64,000 nucleotides of DNA. It comes from Sphingomonadales bacterium. GTDB taxonomy: Bacteria; Pseudomonadota; Alphaproteobacteria; Sphingomonadales; Sphingomonadaceae. The notes below the pieces were generated by a model. That model was not told the DNA's origin. It saw only the letters and a program-made list of their open reading frames with translations, and did not search any database. Location of the stretch: the NCBI GenBank assembly GCA_016721875.1, contig JADKHG010000013.1:1-64000 (forward strand), written 5' to 3'. Positions 8,897 through 18,340 of this stretch are shown one piece after another. The position numbers were made by a program, and so were the translations under genes. Position 1 is the first letter of the stretch, and every line of letters begins with the position of its first letter.

Positions 8897-11158
8897 ATGG
8901 CAACAGTCATATCCGATCTGCAATCTTCGGTTGGCAGCCGCGCGCAAAGCCCGTTGTCGAACCTGATCGATTGGATGGGCAATTCGCGGCGGATAAGGCT
9001 GGTTGAAGCAGCGACCATAATCACTCTGGTGATCACCGCCTGCATCACGGCCTTTGTGCTGTTAAAGCAAGGACAAGACGCCGAACCCTTGTCGCCACCG
9101 GCGGCCGCGGCGCTACTCGTTGCAAATTTGCTTCCTGCTACGGCGTTGCTGACATTGATCGGCCGCCGTTTGGCCATCGGGCGAGCGGAAGGGGCTATTG
9201 GCGAAAGCGAAGGGCGCCTGCATGTGCGCCTGGTGGTCATCTTTTCGTTATTGGCGGCAATCCCGGCACTGTTCCTGGCGATTTTTGCGTCGGTGTTATT
9301 TCAAAGCGGCGTGCAATTCTGGTTTTCAAATTCCGCACGCGGAATGCTCGAAAATGCAGGCGAACTGGCCAAGGGCTATTATGAAGAAAAGTTGCGCGAT
9401 GTGGGTGATGAAACCGTCACCATGGCGGGCGACTTGCGCTATATGCTCGGCCGGACAAAGGCGACCAGCCCCGACTTTCTCAACGGCTATTTCGATCAGG
9501 TGTTTCGCCGCAAGTTAAGCGAGTCGGCGATTGTCGTCATCGGGCAAGACGGGTGCAGCGCACAGCAGCGGTGGTCTCACCCGATGAGAAAGAGCGAAAT
9601 ACCTGGATTGATGCCACCGAACTGAAGCGGCTTTCCAGCGGAGAAAATATGGTGGTGTCAGCCAAGCGCGACCGGATAGCCGCGATTGTGCCGCTCATCC
9701 CCAACGAGAATACTTATCTTTACGCGAGCCGCGCGATCACTGTGCCGTCGTTCACCTTGGGCGAGCGTGCCGAAGCGGTGCTGGCCGACTATCGCGATAT
9801 GGTGGAGCGATCGCGAAAGCTGCAATTGCAGTTCAACGCGCTGCTTTATGTCCTGTCGCTGTTCATCATCGGCATTGCTGTATGGGTGGCTTTGCTGGTC
9901 GCAGATAGGCTGGTGCGTCCGGTCAACAGCCTTGTTGAAGCCGCGCAGCGCATTGCCGATGGCGATTTCGCTTCGCGGGTTGATGAAAAACTGATCGGCC
10001 GTGATGAAGTCGGCTTCCTCGCCCGAAGTTTTAACCGCATGAGCGAGCGGCTAGAGGATCAGACGAGCAATCTGAAAACCGCAAACCGTCAACTCGACGA
10101 GAGGCGCACCTTTATCGAAGCTGTGCTTGAATCAGTGACCGCTGCGATCATCAGCGTCGATTCGGCGGGCAATATCCAATTGGCAAATGCCACCGCCGAA
10201 AAATTGCTCAGCAGCGATGGCATTTCGATCGTAGGAAGCCCGTTGCTGGATCTGGCCCCACATCTTGCCGAGCTCGTCAGCGAGGGCAAAGACCATGCCG
10301 TCGTGCAGATTGGCGACGGCACAGAGCCTACCACATTGGCGGTCAAAATTGCAGAGCAGGAAGACGGGGTTGTTGTCACGTTCGAAGATATCACCCGTCA
10401 ACTATCGGATCAGCGCCGCGCCGCTTGGTCAGATGTTGCCCGGCGGATCGCGCACGAAATCAAAACCCGCTCACCCCGATCCAACTGGCCGCCGAACGGT
10501 TGCAACGCCGCTTTGGCAAATCTGTCACCGACGATTCCGAGATATTCAACCAGCTGACCGGAACGATCATCCGCCAGGTCGGCGACCTCAGAAATATTGT
10601 CGACGAATTCTCCTCATTCGCGCGGATGCCGAAGCCGGTGTTTCGCGAAGAAGATATGGCCGACATCGTCGGTCACGCTATTTTCCTGTTCGAAGTCGCC
10701 CATGGCGACATCCGCTTTTCGCTCGAAAACAGCGCCAAGGGGCCGATCCATCTCAATTGCGACCGCCGCCAAATCGGTCAGGCAGTGACCAACATGTTGA
10801 AGAATGCGGTCGAAGCGATTGGCGAGCGGATCGAAAAATCCGGTGCGGAACATGCGGGTGTAATCGCCGTATCGCTTACCCAAAACGCCAGCGAATTGGT
10901 GCTGCGGATCGCCGACAATGGCACCGGCCTGCCCGAACAACGCGAGCGGATTTTGAACCCTATGTCACCACCCGCAAAACCGGATCGGGGCTAGGCTTGG
11001 CGATCGTCAAGAAAATCCTTGAGGAACATGGTGCCACTATCGAATTTGCGGACAATCCGGGCGGCGGAACGGTGGTGACCACTGTTTTCCCCGAAACACT
11101 GTTTGCGACCGACATTCACAGCAGCTCAGCCCCTTTTCCCGCCGCGGCGGACGAGTAA
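8897..11158 (+). CDS. ntrY: Membrane sensor kinase NtrY (three frameshifts)
   Basis: A membrane histidine kinase paired with NtrX. The N-terminus has several hydrophobic segments, then a periplasmic stretch, a further membrane segment (LLYVLSLFIIGIAVWVALLV), a HAMP domain (RLVRPVNSLVEAAQRIADGD), a PAS domain, the H box RIAHEIKNPLTPIQL, the N box and GSGLGLAIVKKIL. Three single-base deletions break it: G in the run at 9551-9553, A at 10462-10465 and T at 10951-10954. Restoring them gives exactly 754 residues. The family motifs continue across every break, so this is one gene, not three. The ntrX ATG follows 12 bases after the stop. Confidence 0.9.
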
Positions 11159-11170
11159 GCAGGACAGCAT

Positions 11171-12556
11171 ATGGCTCTAGATATCCTCATTGTTGACGAT
11201 GAACAGGACATAAGAGATCTGGTCGCCGGAGTGCTTTCCGACGACGGTTATGAAACACGAACCGCTGCCACCGCCGACGAGGCTTTGCAGGCCTATGATG
11301 AGCGTCGCCCATCGTTGATGTTGCTAGACGTTTGGTTGCGCGGTTCGTCGATGGATGGGCTGGAATTGCTAAAGCTGATCAAGGAACGAGACCCAGCGAT
11401 GCCGGTCATCGTCTTTTCGGGACATGGCAATATCGACACCGCTGTCGCCGCAATTTCACACGGGGCCGTCGATTTCATCGAGAAACCGTTTGAAGCCGAA
11501 AAACTGCTGCACCTCGTGTCGCGCGGTACGGAAACCGAAAGGCTGCGCGCGGAAAACGCAACGTTGCGAGCGATGGTGGGTCACGCCAATGAGCTGGGTG
11601 GAAACTCGCCTTCGATCAACGCCGTGCGTGCCACATTGAAGAAAGTGGCCAATACGGGGAGCAGGGTGATGATCACTGGGCCGGCCGGGGTGGGCAAAGA
11701 AGTTGCCGCCCGGTTGCTGCACAGCTGGAGCCAGCGCGCCGATGCGCCCTTCGTCTCCGTCAGCTCGGCCCGGCTTGCACCAGACCGCTTTGAAGAAGAG
11801 CTGTTCGGTATCGAGGAAAATGGCCAGTTGCTGCACGCCGGGATGCTCGAACGCGCGCATGGTGGTACGCTGTTCCTTGATGAGGTTGGTGACATGCCCT
11901 GGACGACGCAGGGCAAGATATTGCGCGTGTTGACCGACCAAAGCTTTGCCCGCGTTGGCGGCAATCGTCCGGTCAGGGTCGATGTCCGCATTGTATCCGC
12001 GACCGGCAGCAATCTGGTTGCGGAAATTGAGGCAGGGCGGTTCCGCGAAGATCTCTACTATCGGCTCAACGTCGTCCCGGTTGGTATTCCGCCTTTGGCT
12101 GATCGCCGCGAAGATATCCCGGTTCTTGCTCTGCATTATGCGGCATTGTTCGCAAACGAACATCGCATTTCTCCCCCCGACTTTTCGGATGAAGCGCTGG
12201 CATCGATGCAGTCATGCGAATGGCCGGGCAATGTGCGCCAGTTGCGCAACATCATTGAGCGCACCATCATATTGGCACCAACCGACCGCCTGAAATGCAT
12301 CGAAGTGGACATGCTTCCATCCGAAGTGCGCGGCGGGGGAGGCGAAACCGGCGGCAGCGTCAATGCCTTTATGGGTGCGCCGTTGCGCGAAGCGCGCGAA
12401 GCCTTTGAGCGCGAATATCTCAACATGCAGGTGAAGCGTTTTTCCGGCAATATTTCCAAAACCGCGTCCTTCGTCGGCATGGAACGATCAGCATTGCACC
12501 GCAAACTCAAGTTATTGGGAATAGCCGTGCGCAAAATGGGCGATGAGGACGAGTAA
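11171..12556 (+). CDS. ntrX: Response regulator NtrX, lacking the GAFTGA loop
   Basis: A 461-residue NtrC-family regulator with a receiver (D53 in LLDVWLRG), an AAA+ domain (Walker A GPAGVGKE at 170-177, Walker B TLFLDEVGDMP) and a Fis-like HTH (ISKTASFVGMERSALHRKL). The loop that should read GAFTGA near 216-221 is instead FGIEENGQLLHAGMLE. NtrX proteins of this group are known to have lost the sigma-54 contact, so it probably controls sigma-70 promoters as an activator or repressor. Its partner NtrY is just upstream. Targets in alphaproteobacteria include nitrogen, envelope and respiration genes. Confidence 0.92.
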   Translation: MALDILIVDDEQDIRDLVAGVLSDDGYETRTAATADEALQAYDERRPSLMLLDVWLRGSSMDGLELLKLIKERDPAMPVIVFSGHGNIDTAVAAISHGAVDFIEKPFEAEKLLHLVSRGTETERLRAENATLRAMVGHANELGGNSPSINAVRATLKKVANTGSRVMITGPAGVGKEVAARLLHSWSQRADAPFVSVSSARLAPDRFEEELFGIEENGQLLHAGMLERAHGGTLFLDEVGDMPWTTQGKILRVLTDQSFARVGGNRPVRVDVRIVSATGSNLVAEIEAGRFREDLYYRLNVVPVGIPPLADRREDIPVLALHYAALFANEHRISPPDFSDEALASMQSCEWPGNVRQLRNIIERTIILAPTDRLKCIEVDMLPSEVRGGGGETGGSVNAFMGAPLREAREAFEREYLNMQVKRFSGNISKTASFVGMERSALHRKLKLLGIAVRKMGDEDE

Positions 12557-12684
12557 CAACCTGTGACAGTTGCTTTGGTCAGGCTTTATGTAAAACCCTG
12601 TTCGCCTTCGTGCTTTTCCGTGATATAACAAGCCGTGCAAGGCACCCCGCTCCCACGGGCAAAAGCAAAAAAGGATAAAACATA

Positions 12685-13182
12685 ATGACTGAAAAGAACA
12701 ACGGCTTGCAGGACTTGTTCCTGAATTCGCTGCGCAAATCCAAAACTCCCGTGACTATGTTCCTTGTAAAAGGCGTTAAATTACAGGGTGTTGTGACTTG
12801 GTTTGACAATTTTTCGGTGCTGCTCCGGCGCGATGGCCAATCGCAGTTGGTCTATAAGCATAGCATTTCGACGATCATGCCGTCGCATTCGCCCGACAAG
12901 GCTCCCTTTGATGAGATGATGGCCAAAGTCGCCTTAAAGCCCGGGCTTTTGCAGGATGTTTTCTTGTACGCGATGTGCGACCGCAAGGAATACGTCACCG
13001 CTTTCCTCGTCAACGGCGTGATGTTGCAGGGCGTTATTGCTGCCTATGACCTGTTTTCGATGATGCTCGAACGCGATGGTTCGCTTCAGCTCGTCTACAA
13101 ACATGCGGTGTCGACAATCCAGCCTTCGCGGTCGGTCAATCTGGCCGAATATAACAAGGAAGCCGACGGGGAAGGGGATTGA
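12685..13182 (+). CDS. hfq: Tandem-domain RNA chaperone Hfq
   Basis: At 165 residues this is twice the usual core. It holds two complete Sm folds: residues 8-68 (LQDLFLNSLRKSK...VYKHSISTI) and 89-149 (LQDVFLYAMCDRK...VYKHAVSTI), joined by about 20 residues. Domain 1 keeps the rim basic pair R17/K18, distal K32 and proximal F43 and K58-H59. Domain 2 keeps F124 and K139-H140 but has C98/D99 in place of the rim arginines and M113 in place of the distal lysine. Three chains could form a six-fold ring (inference). An AAGGA Shine-Dalgarno precedes ATG 12685. It sits between ntrX and hflX, and its TGA overlaps the hflX TTG start. Confidence 0.93.
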   Translation: MTEKNNGLQDLFLNSLRKSKTPVTMFLVKGVKLQGVVTWFDNFSVLLRRDGQSQLVYKHSISTIMPSHSPDKAPFDEMMAKVALKPGLLQDVFLYAMCDRKEYVTAFLVNGVMLQGVIAAYDLFSMMLERDGSLQLVYKHAVSTIQPSRSVNLAEYNKEADGEGD

Positions 13183-14501
13183 GCCTTTTCAACCGGAGTG
13201 ACGATGACGGTTTCTCGCGCGGCACCCCTGCTGTCATTGCCTATCCTGATCTGCCGGGTAGGGCCGCCGGCGACAGCGCGTTGCGTCTGGAAGAGGCCGA
13301 GGGACTTGCGTTGGCAATCGGTGTTGATGTCCGCAAATCGGTTGCTTTCCGAGTGCGAGCTCCCAAGGCGGCAACGCTTTTCGGCAGCGGCCAATTGGAA
13401 GAAATTGCAGAACTGATTGAACAGCTGGGCGCGGAGCTTTTGATCGTCGACGGCGGCTTGACCGCAATCCAGCAACGCAATCTGGAGGACAAGGTCGGCG
13501 TAAAGGTCATCGACCGGACCGGGTTGATCCTCGAAATATTCGGTGAACGTGCCGCGACCGCAGAGGGGCGGTTGCAGGTCGAACTGGCGCATCTTGATTA
13601 TCAGGCGGGCAGGCTGGTGCGCAGCTGGACCCACCTCGAACGCCAGCGCGGCGGCTTCGGCTTTCTTGGCGGCCCCGGCGAAACCCAGATCGAGGCCGAC
13701 CGGCGCATGATCCGCGACCGCATGGCGCGGTTGCGGCGTGAGCTCGATCAGGTGCAACGCACACGCGGTCTGCATCGCTCAAGGCGGAAAAAGGCTCCTT
13801 GGCCAACAATTGCGTTGGTGGGTTACACCAATGCGGGAAAATCGACGCTGTTCAACCGGCTGACACGGGCAACGGTGCTGGCCGAAGATATGCTGTTTGC
13901 GACTCTGGACCCGACAATCCGCGAAGTATCGCTACCAGGCATTGCCAAAGCGATCTTGTCGGACACGGTCGGTTTTGTCTCCGACCTGCCCACGCAGTTG
14001 GTCGCCGCATTCCGTGCAACGCTTGAAGAAGTTGTGACGGCCGACGTCATCGTGCATGTCCGCGACATTGCGCATCCGGCGTCCGATATCCAGAAACGCG
14101 ATGTGCTGGCGGTGTTGGCGGAGATAGGCATTGGCGCCGACGGCAAGCATCCGGTGCCGATTGTGGAAGTTTGGAACAAGATCGACTTGCTTGACCCGGA
14201 GCAGCGCGAGGAACTGGATCAACAGCTTACCCGAAACGAGCATTGTCTGGCGATATCCGCTCTGTCCGGGGAGGGGATAGATCAGTTTTTGAGTCACTTG
14301 GCATCGCTTCTTGATAAAGACAGTGAAACAAGGCGGTTCATACTGGCGTCTAGCAACGGCGCGGCGTTGGCTTGGCTTCATGATCAAGGCGATGTGCAAG
14401 ATCGGGTGCAGGATGATGGCTTCACGGCCTGCGAAGCGCGCCTGAACAGCGCGCAATGGGGCAAGTTCGAAAAACGCTTTGGAATTCCGGCTTATTATTG
14501 A
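13179..14501 (+). CDS. hflX: Ribosome-associated GTPase HflX
   Basis: A 440-residue GTPase that splits stalled ribosomes, for example after heat shock. It has the HflX N-terminal domain (FGSGQLEEI, LIVDGGLTAIQQRNLE, LDYQAGRL), the GGRGFGF-like glycine segment (RQRGGFGFLGGPGETQIE), and then the G domain: G1 GYTNAGKST, G3 DTVGF, G4 NKID. No ATG fits the frame start. TTG at 13179 overlaps the hfq stop by 4 bases (TTGA), which supports coupled translation. hfq-hflX adjacency is conserved in proteobacteria. The 3' end overlaps mazG tail to tail by 7 bases. Confidence 0.95.
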   Translation: MSLFNRSDDDGFSRGTPAVIAYPDLPGRAAGDSALRLEEAEGLALAIGVDVRKSVAFRVRAPKAATLFGSGQLEEIAELIEQLGAELLIVDGGLTAIQQRNLEDKVGVKVIDRTGLILEIFGERAATAEGRLQVELAHLDYQAGRLVRSWTHLERQRGGFGFLGGPGETQIEADRRMIRDRMARLRRELDQVQRTRGLHRSRRKKAPWPTIALVGYTNAGKSTLFNRLTRATVLAEDMLFATLDPTIREVSLPGIAKAILSDTVGFVSDLPTQLVAAFRATLEEVVTADVIVHVRDIAHPASDIQKRDVLAVLAEIGIGADGKHPVPIVEVWNKIDLLDPEQREELDQQLTRNEHCLAISALSGEGIDQFLSHLASLLDKDSETRRFILASSNGAALAWLHDQGDVQDRVQDDGFTACEARLNSAQWGKFEKRFGIPAYY

Positions 14502-15276
14502 GCTGGCGCGGTGCTAAGCTTGGCATCGAGCCACAATTGCTCTTTCTCCATCAGCGACAAATCAGGGAATTTCTGACCAGCAGCAGTTTCCATCGCACGG
14601 AAACGCCTTTCAAATTTTGCACTGGCATCACGCAACGCCTGTTCAGGGTCGACACGCTTGTGGCGCGCGACATTGACGGCAGCAAAAGCAAATCGCCGAT
14701 CTCGTCATGACGTTCTGCCTCGGATTGTGCTTCCTGAACCTCCAATATCTCTTCTTGCAGCTTATCAATCGCACCCGAAACGTCGGGCCAGTCAAAGCCT
14801 GTTCGCGCAGCGCGTTTCTGCAATTTTTCTGCACGCATCAATGCAGGCAAGGCTTTGGCGACACCGGATAATGCGCTCGGATCCTTTTCGAATTGTGCAG
14901 CGCGCTCATTGGCTTTGATCGTTTCCCAATTTACCAATACGGTCTGAGCCTGCGTAGCTTCAACATCGCTAAAGATATGCGGATGGCGGCGGATCATCTT
15001 GTCACAAATGCCTTGGATAACGGCAGCGATGTCGAACGCGCCTAGTTCGGACGCCATGCGGCTGTGGAAGATCACTTGCAGCAACAGATCACCAAGTTCG
15101 TCGCACAGCGCATCCATATCATTGCGCTCAATCGCGTCTGAAACCTCATAGGCTTCCTCAATGGTGTATGGCGCAATGGTCGCGAAGCTCTGCTCGACAT
15201 CCCACGGGCAACCACTCTCGGGATCGCGCAAACGGTTCATGATTTCCACCAGTGGGGAGAGGTCTGCGCTGTCCAT
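14495..15276 (-). CDS. mazG: Nucleoside triphosphate pyrophosphohydrolase MazG (frameshift)
   Basis: MazG removes pyrophosphate from NTPs and non-canonical dNTPs. Two MazG repeats are seen. The first has GCPWDVEQSF, EEAYEVSDAIE and ELGDLLLQVIFHSRMA; the second has DKLQEEILEVQEA and DEIGDLL. One A is missing from the run at 14684-14687. Restoring it gives FAAVNVARHKRVDPEQALRD and a final ...LDAKLSTAPAQ with the stop at 14495, total 260 residues. The uncorrected reading ends with a spurious tail. The corrected 3' end overlaps hflX by 7 bases. An AT-rich stretch (15297-15335) upstream is a likely promoter region. Confidence 0.9.
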
Positions 15277-15350
15277 AGGGGCACCTTGCTTTAAGTACGA
15301 TAATATATATTATGTTAAGTGATATATTTGTATAGCAGGGGAAAGCCCCC

Positions 15351-15950
15351 TCAGGGTTTTAACGTCATGACGTCACCTTTGACGTTCCAGCTATCGAAAA
15401 GATCAAGGAAATTCATTCCCGCGACATTGGTGTCACCAAAACCATCAGAGACAACGACGTCGAGATCATCAATCGCAAGTTCACCAATCGACACAACTTC
15501 AACCGATGCCGTGCGTGCCTTGACGATGCCGTTGGCGGTACTGAGTTCAACCGACTCTTCGACTGGATCAAGCGTCAGCATGGCACCGCGCGCAGTATCG
15601 CTGTTGATCGCAGTCGTGGTCGCGCCACTGTCGATCATTAAGTCTGTCTGATGACCGTTCAATTGCGCGCGCATCCAGAAATGGCCGTCGTCCTGTCGCA
15701 CCAACTGAATGGCGTCACCTTGCATTGTTTGCCGTGGCGCGCCGGTCAGCTCGCCGCTGATGCGGTTCCACGCCATCTTCATTTCAGGGCGAAAACTCAT
15801 AATTGCAAAAGCGACTGCAAAAATGGCGATCCAGGCAAGGATCATCTTGGCATATTGCTTCAATGGCAAACGCCGCGCGGCCAAGGATGCGACCATCAAC
15901 CCGATCAGCATCAGGCCATAAATCAGTCGAGCATTGTCATCCGAAGTCAT
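15351..15950 (-). CDS. Membrane-anchored retropepsin-like aspartic protease
   Basis: A 199-residue protein with two N-terminal membrane segments (LIYGLMLIGLMVASLAARRL and AKMILAWIAIFAVAFAIMSF). These are followed by a single clan-AA aspartic protease domain with DSGATTTAIN (catalytic D107), the later AGMNFLDLF flap-like motif and a C-terminal VKGDVMTLKP. This fits the TIGR02281 family. Such half-size retropepsins must dimerise to make an active site. The domain lies on the periplasmic side by the predicted topology. Substrates are unknown. It ends 74 bases before mazG, in the same direction. Confidence 0.85.
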   Translation of the reverse strand: MTSDDNARLIYGLMLIGLMVASLAARRLPLKQYAKMILAWIAIFAVAFAIMSFRPEMKMAWNRISGELTGAPRQTMQGDAIQLVRQDDGHFWMRAQLNGHQTDLMIDSGATTTAINSDTARGAMLTLDPVEESVELSTANGIVKARTASVEVVSIGELAIDDLDVVVSDGFGDTNVAGMNFLDLFDSWNVKGDVMTLKP

Positions 15951-15973
15951 GCCAATTCAACCTCTTACAAGCA

Positions 15974-16750
15974 TCATCTTTGGGCTTTGCTAAACAGCCG
16001 GTAGAAATTGTCGCTGCTTTGATCGCCCAGTTTTTCAACCATCAACCCGCGCAAATTGGCCAAAAAAGCTGCAGTATCGGCGACAAATCCGGGCTCGCAG
16101 CTTTTCCCGCGATGCGGGACAGGGGCAAGGAAGGGGGAATCAGTTTCGATCAAAAGCCGATCCGAAGGTATATCCTTCGCCACCGCCTGCAAATCCTTGG
16201 CGTTTTTGAAAGTCACGATGCCCGAAATCGAAATATACAGCCCCAAATCCAACGCAATCCGCGCAAAATCAGCGCTCGCGGTGAAGCAGTGAATCACGCC
16301 GGGGAAGGCCCCCTTCCCCATTTCGTCGGACAGAATCTCCGCCGTGTCCTGCTCGGCATCGCGGGTGTGGACGATCAAAGGCAGGCCGGAATCTCGCGAG
16401 GCCGCGATATGTTCACGAAACGCAGCGCGTTGCTGCTCGCGGTCGCTATGGTCGTAATAATAGTCGAGCCCGGTTTCGCCAATTCCGACAACACGAGGAT
16501 GCGCGGCCTTGGCGACCAGTTTTGCAGTGTCAACGCCGACATGCGCATCGGCCTCGTGCGGATGGATGCCAACCGATGCCCAGACATCAGCTTCTTGATC
16601 GGCAAGCGCGATAACCGCGTCCCACTCGCTTTCGCGGGTTGATATGTTGAGCATCGCCGACACCCCAGCACCACGCGCGCGGGCCAAAATATCCTGCTGC
16701 TGCTCAACCAGCCCTTTGTAATTCAGGTGACAATGGGAATCGACAAACAT
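15974..16750 (-). CDS. tatD: TatD-family metal-dependent deoxyribonuclease
   Basis: A 258-residue TatD/YcfH hydrolase. Metal ligands are visible: H6 and H8 in DSHCHL, the glutamate in GIGETGLDYYY, the histidine in LPLIVHTRDAEQDT, HCFTAS, and the aspartate in LLIETDSPFLAP. Members act as 3'-5' exonucleases on DNA or as D-aminoacyl-tRNA deacylase-like enzymes. ATG 16750 overlaps the metG stop by one base (TGATG). A longer open frame reaches upstream into metG but shows no homology. It is the last gene but one of the mltB-to-tatD run. Confidence 0.92.
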   Translation of the reverse strand: MFVDSHCHLNYKGLVEQQQDILARARGAGVSAMLNISTRESEWDAVIALADQEADVWASVGIHPHEADAHVGVDTAKLVAKAAHPRVVGIGETGLDYYYDHSDREQQRAAFREHIAASRDSGLPLIVHTRDAEQDTAEILSDEMGKGAFPGVIHCFTASADFARIALDLGLYISISGIVTFKNAKDLQAVAKDIPSDRLLIETDSPFLAPVPHRGKSCEPGFVADTAAFLANLRGLMVEKLGDQSSDNFYRLFSKAQR

Positions 16751-18309
16751 CAGTCTTCGGTCGGCATTTCGAGCCGCGGGAATAGCCCTTGAGGCTGTTC
16801 CAGACGAAAGTCTGCTTCGGCTAGCGGCGAGTACCAATGGTTGCCAATGCCTGCAAAGGTCCGCAATTCGGGAGCGATTCCCATCCGGTCGAGCAACAGG
16901 TTGGCACTTTTGGGAATGATCGGCGCGATCCCCACTGCGAGTTGCGCGATGCAAATATAAAGCGTTGCGAGCACCGTTTCCATGCGCTCGGGATCAGTCT
17001 TTTTCAGGCCCCACGGAGCCTGCGCATCGATATAGGCATTGCACGCATGCACGGCGGTGATCCACGCCTCAACCACCTGCGACAAGGCCAAATCCTCAAA
17101 CGCCGCTGGAATGGCTTTGTTGACCGTTTTACCGACCGTAGCGAACAGCGCTGCATCCTCGTCATTATGGCCGTGGATGGCCGGCAAATAGGCGTCGCAA
17201 TTCTTGAAAATCTGGCTCAACGTCCGCTGCGCCAGATTACCAAAGCTGTTTGCCAGTTCGGCATTGCTCCGCGTGACAATGGCTTCTTCGCTCCAGCTGC
17301 CATCCTGCCCGAAATTGACCTCGCGCAGCAGGAAATAGCGGAATTGATCAACACCATATTTGGCCGCCAGCTCCAGCGGATCGGCAGCATTGCCTGCGGA
17401 TTTCCCCATCTTCGCACCGTCGCGCGCTAGGATGAAGCCGTGACCAAATACCTGCTGCGGCAGTGGCAGGCCCGCGGACATCAGGAAGGCAGGCCAATAC
17501 ACGGCGTGGAAGCGGACAATATCCTTACCAATGATATGCACATTGGCAGGCCAAAATCGGTCAAAATCGCCGCTACGCTCAGGGAAGCCGATGCCCGACA
17601 AATAAGTGGTCAGCGCATCGACCCAGACATACATCACATGCCCCGGCGAGCCCGGTACCGGAACGCCCCAATCGAAACTGGTGCGCGAAACGCTCAAATC
17701 CTTCAATCCGCCTTCGACAAAGCGCAACACTTCGTTGCGGCGGCTTTCCGGGCGAATGAAGTCTGGTTTGTCGCGGAACAATGCTAGCAGCGGCTCCTGA
17801 TATTTTGAAAGGCGGAAGAACCAGCTTTCCTCAACGGTCCACTCGACGGGAGTTCCTTGCGGAGACAGTTTCTGCCCCCCTTCCCCTTCGACCAGTTCCT
17901 CTTCGCCGTAAAACGCCTCATCGCGCACCGAATACCAACCTTCATAGCGGTCGAGATACAGGTCGTCGCTCGCCTCCATTGCCTTCCACAATGCTTGGCT
18001 TGCTGCATGGTGGCGCGGCTCGCTGGTGCGCATAAATGTGTCATAAGAAATATCAAGAGCCGCAGCCATTTCCCTGAAATAGGATGACATTTCGTCAGCA
18101 AATTCGAGCGTCTCACGCCCTGCATTGCGCGCGGTTTGCGCCATTTTCAGGCCGTGTTCGTCGGTCCCGGTCACCATGCGGACATCGCGCCCCATCATCC
18201 GCTGAAAACGGGCAATCGCATCGGTGGCGATAAACTCATAGGCATGGCCGATATGCGGGCGGCCATTGGGGTAAGCGATTGCAGTGGTGATATAAAAGGG
18301 TTCTGACAT
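16750..18309 (-). CDS. metG: Methionyl-tRNA synthetase, short form
   Basis: A class I synthetase of 519 residues that charges initiator and elongator tRNA-Met. The HIGH motif is in RPHIGHAYEF near the N-terminus, and the KMSKS-type loop is GAKMGKSAGN. An anticodon-binding helical domain follows. It lacks the C-terminal tRNA-binding (dimerisation) domain of the E. coli enzyme, and the connective-peptide cysteines are absent, as in the MetG2 subtype. It starts 31 bases downstream of holB and overlaps tatD by one base. Confidence 0.95.
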   Translation of the reverse strand: MSEPFYITTAIAYPNGRPHIGHAYEFIATDAIARFQRMMGRDVRMVTGTDEHGLKMAQTARNAGRETLEFADEMSSYFREMAAALDISYDTFMRTSEPRHHAASQALWKAMEASDDLYLDRYEGWYSVRDEAFYGEEELVEGEGGQKLSPQGTPVEWTVEESWFFRLSKYQEPLLALFRDKPDFIRPESRRNEVLRFVEGGLKDLSVSRTSFDWGVPVPGSPGHVMYVWVDALTTYLSGIGFPERSGDFDRFWPANVHIIGKDIVRFHAVYWPAFLMSAGLPLPQQVFGHGFILARDGAKMGKSAGNAADPLELAAKYGVDQFRYFLLREVNFGQDGSWSEEAIVTRSNAELANSFGNLAQRTLSQIFKNCDAYLPAIHGHNDEDAALFATVGKTVNKAIPAAFEDLALSQVVEAWITAVHACNAYIDAQAPWGLKKTDPERMETVLATLYICIAQLAVGIAPIIPKSANLLLDRMGIAPELRTFAGIGNHWYSPLAEADFRLEQPQGLFPRLEMPTED

Positions 18310-18340
18310 CGTTCAGTTCTGAAAAGGAAAAGGCAGGATC

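Noticed and set aside
8897..11158. Three separate genes (sensor half, HAMP/PAS half, kinase half)
   Set aside because: Family motifs run on across each break, and restoring single bases gives one 754-residue NtrY.
15803..16642. A 279-codon plus-strand frame antisense to tatD
   Set aside because: tatD on the minus strand has all metal-ligand motifs; the plus-strand frame has none and depends on high GC.
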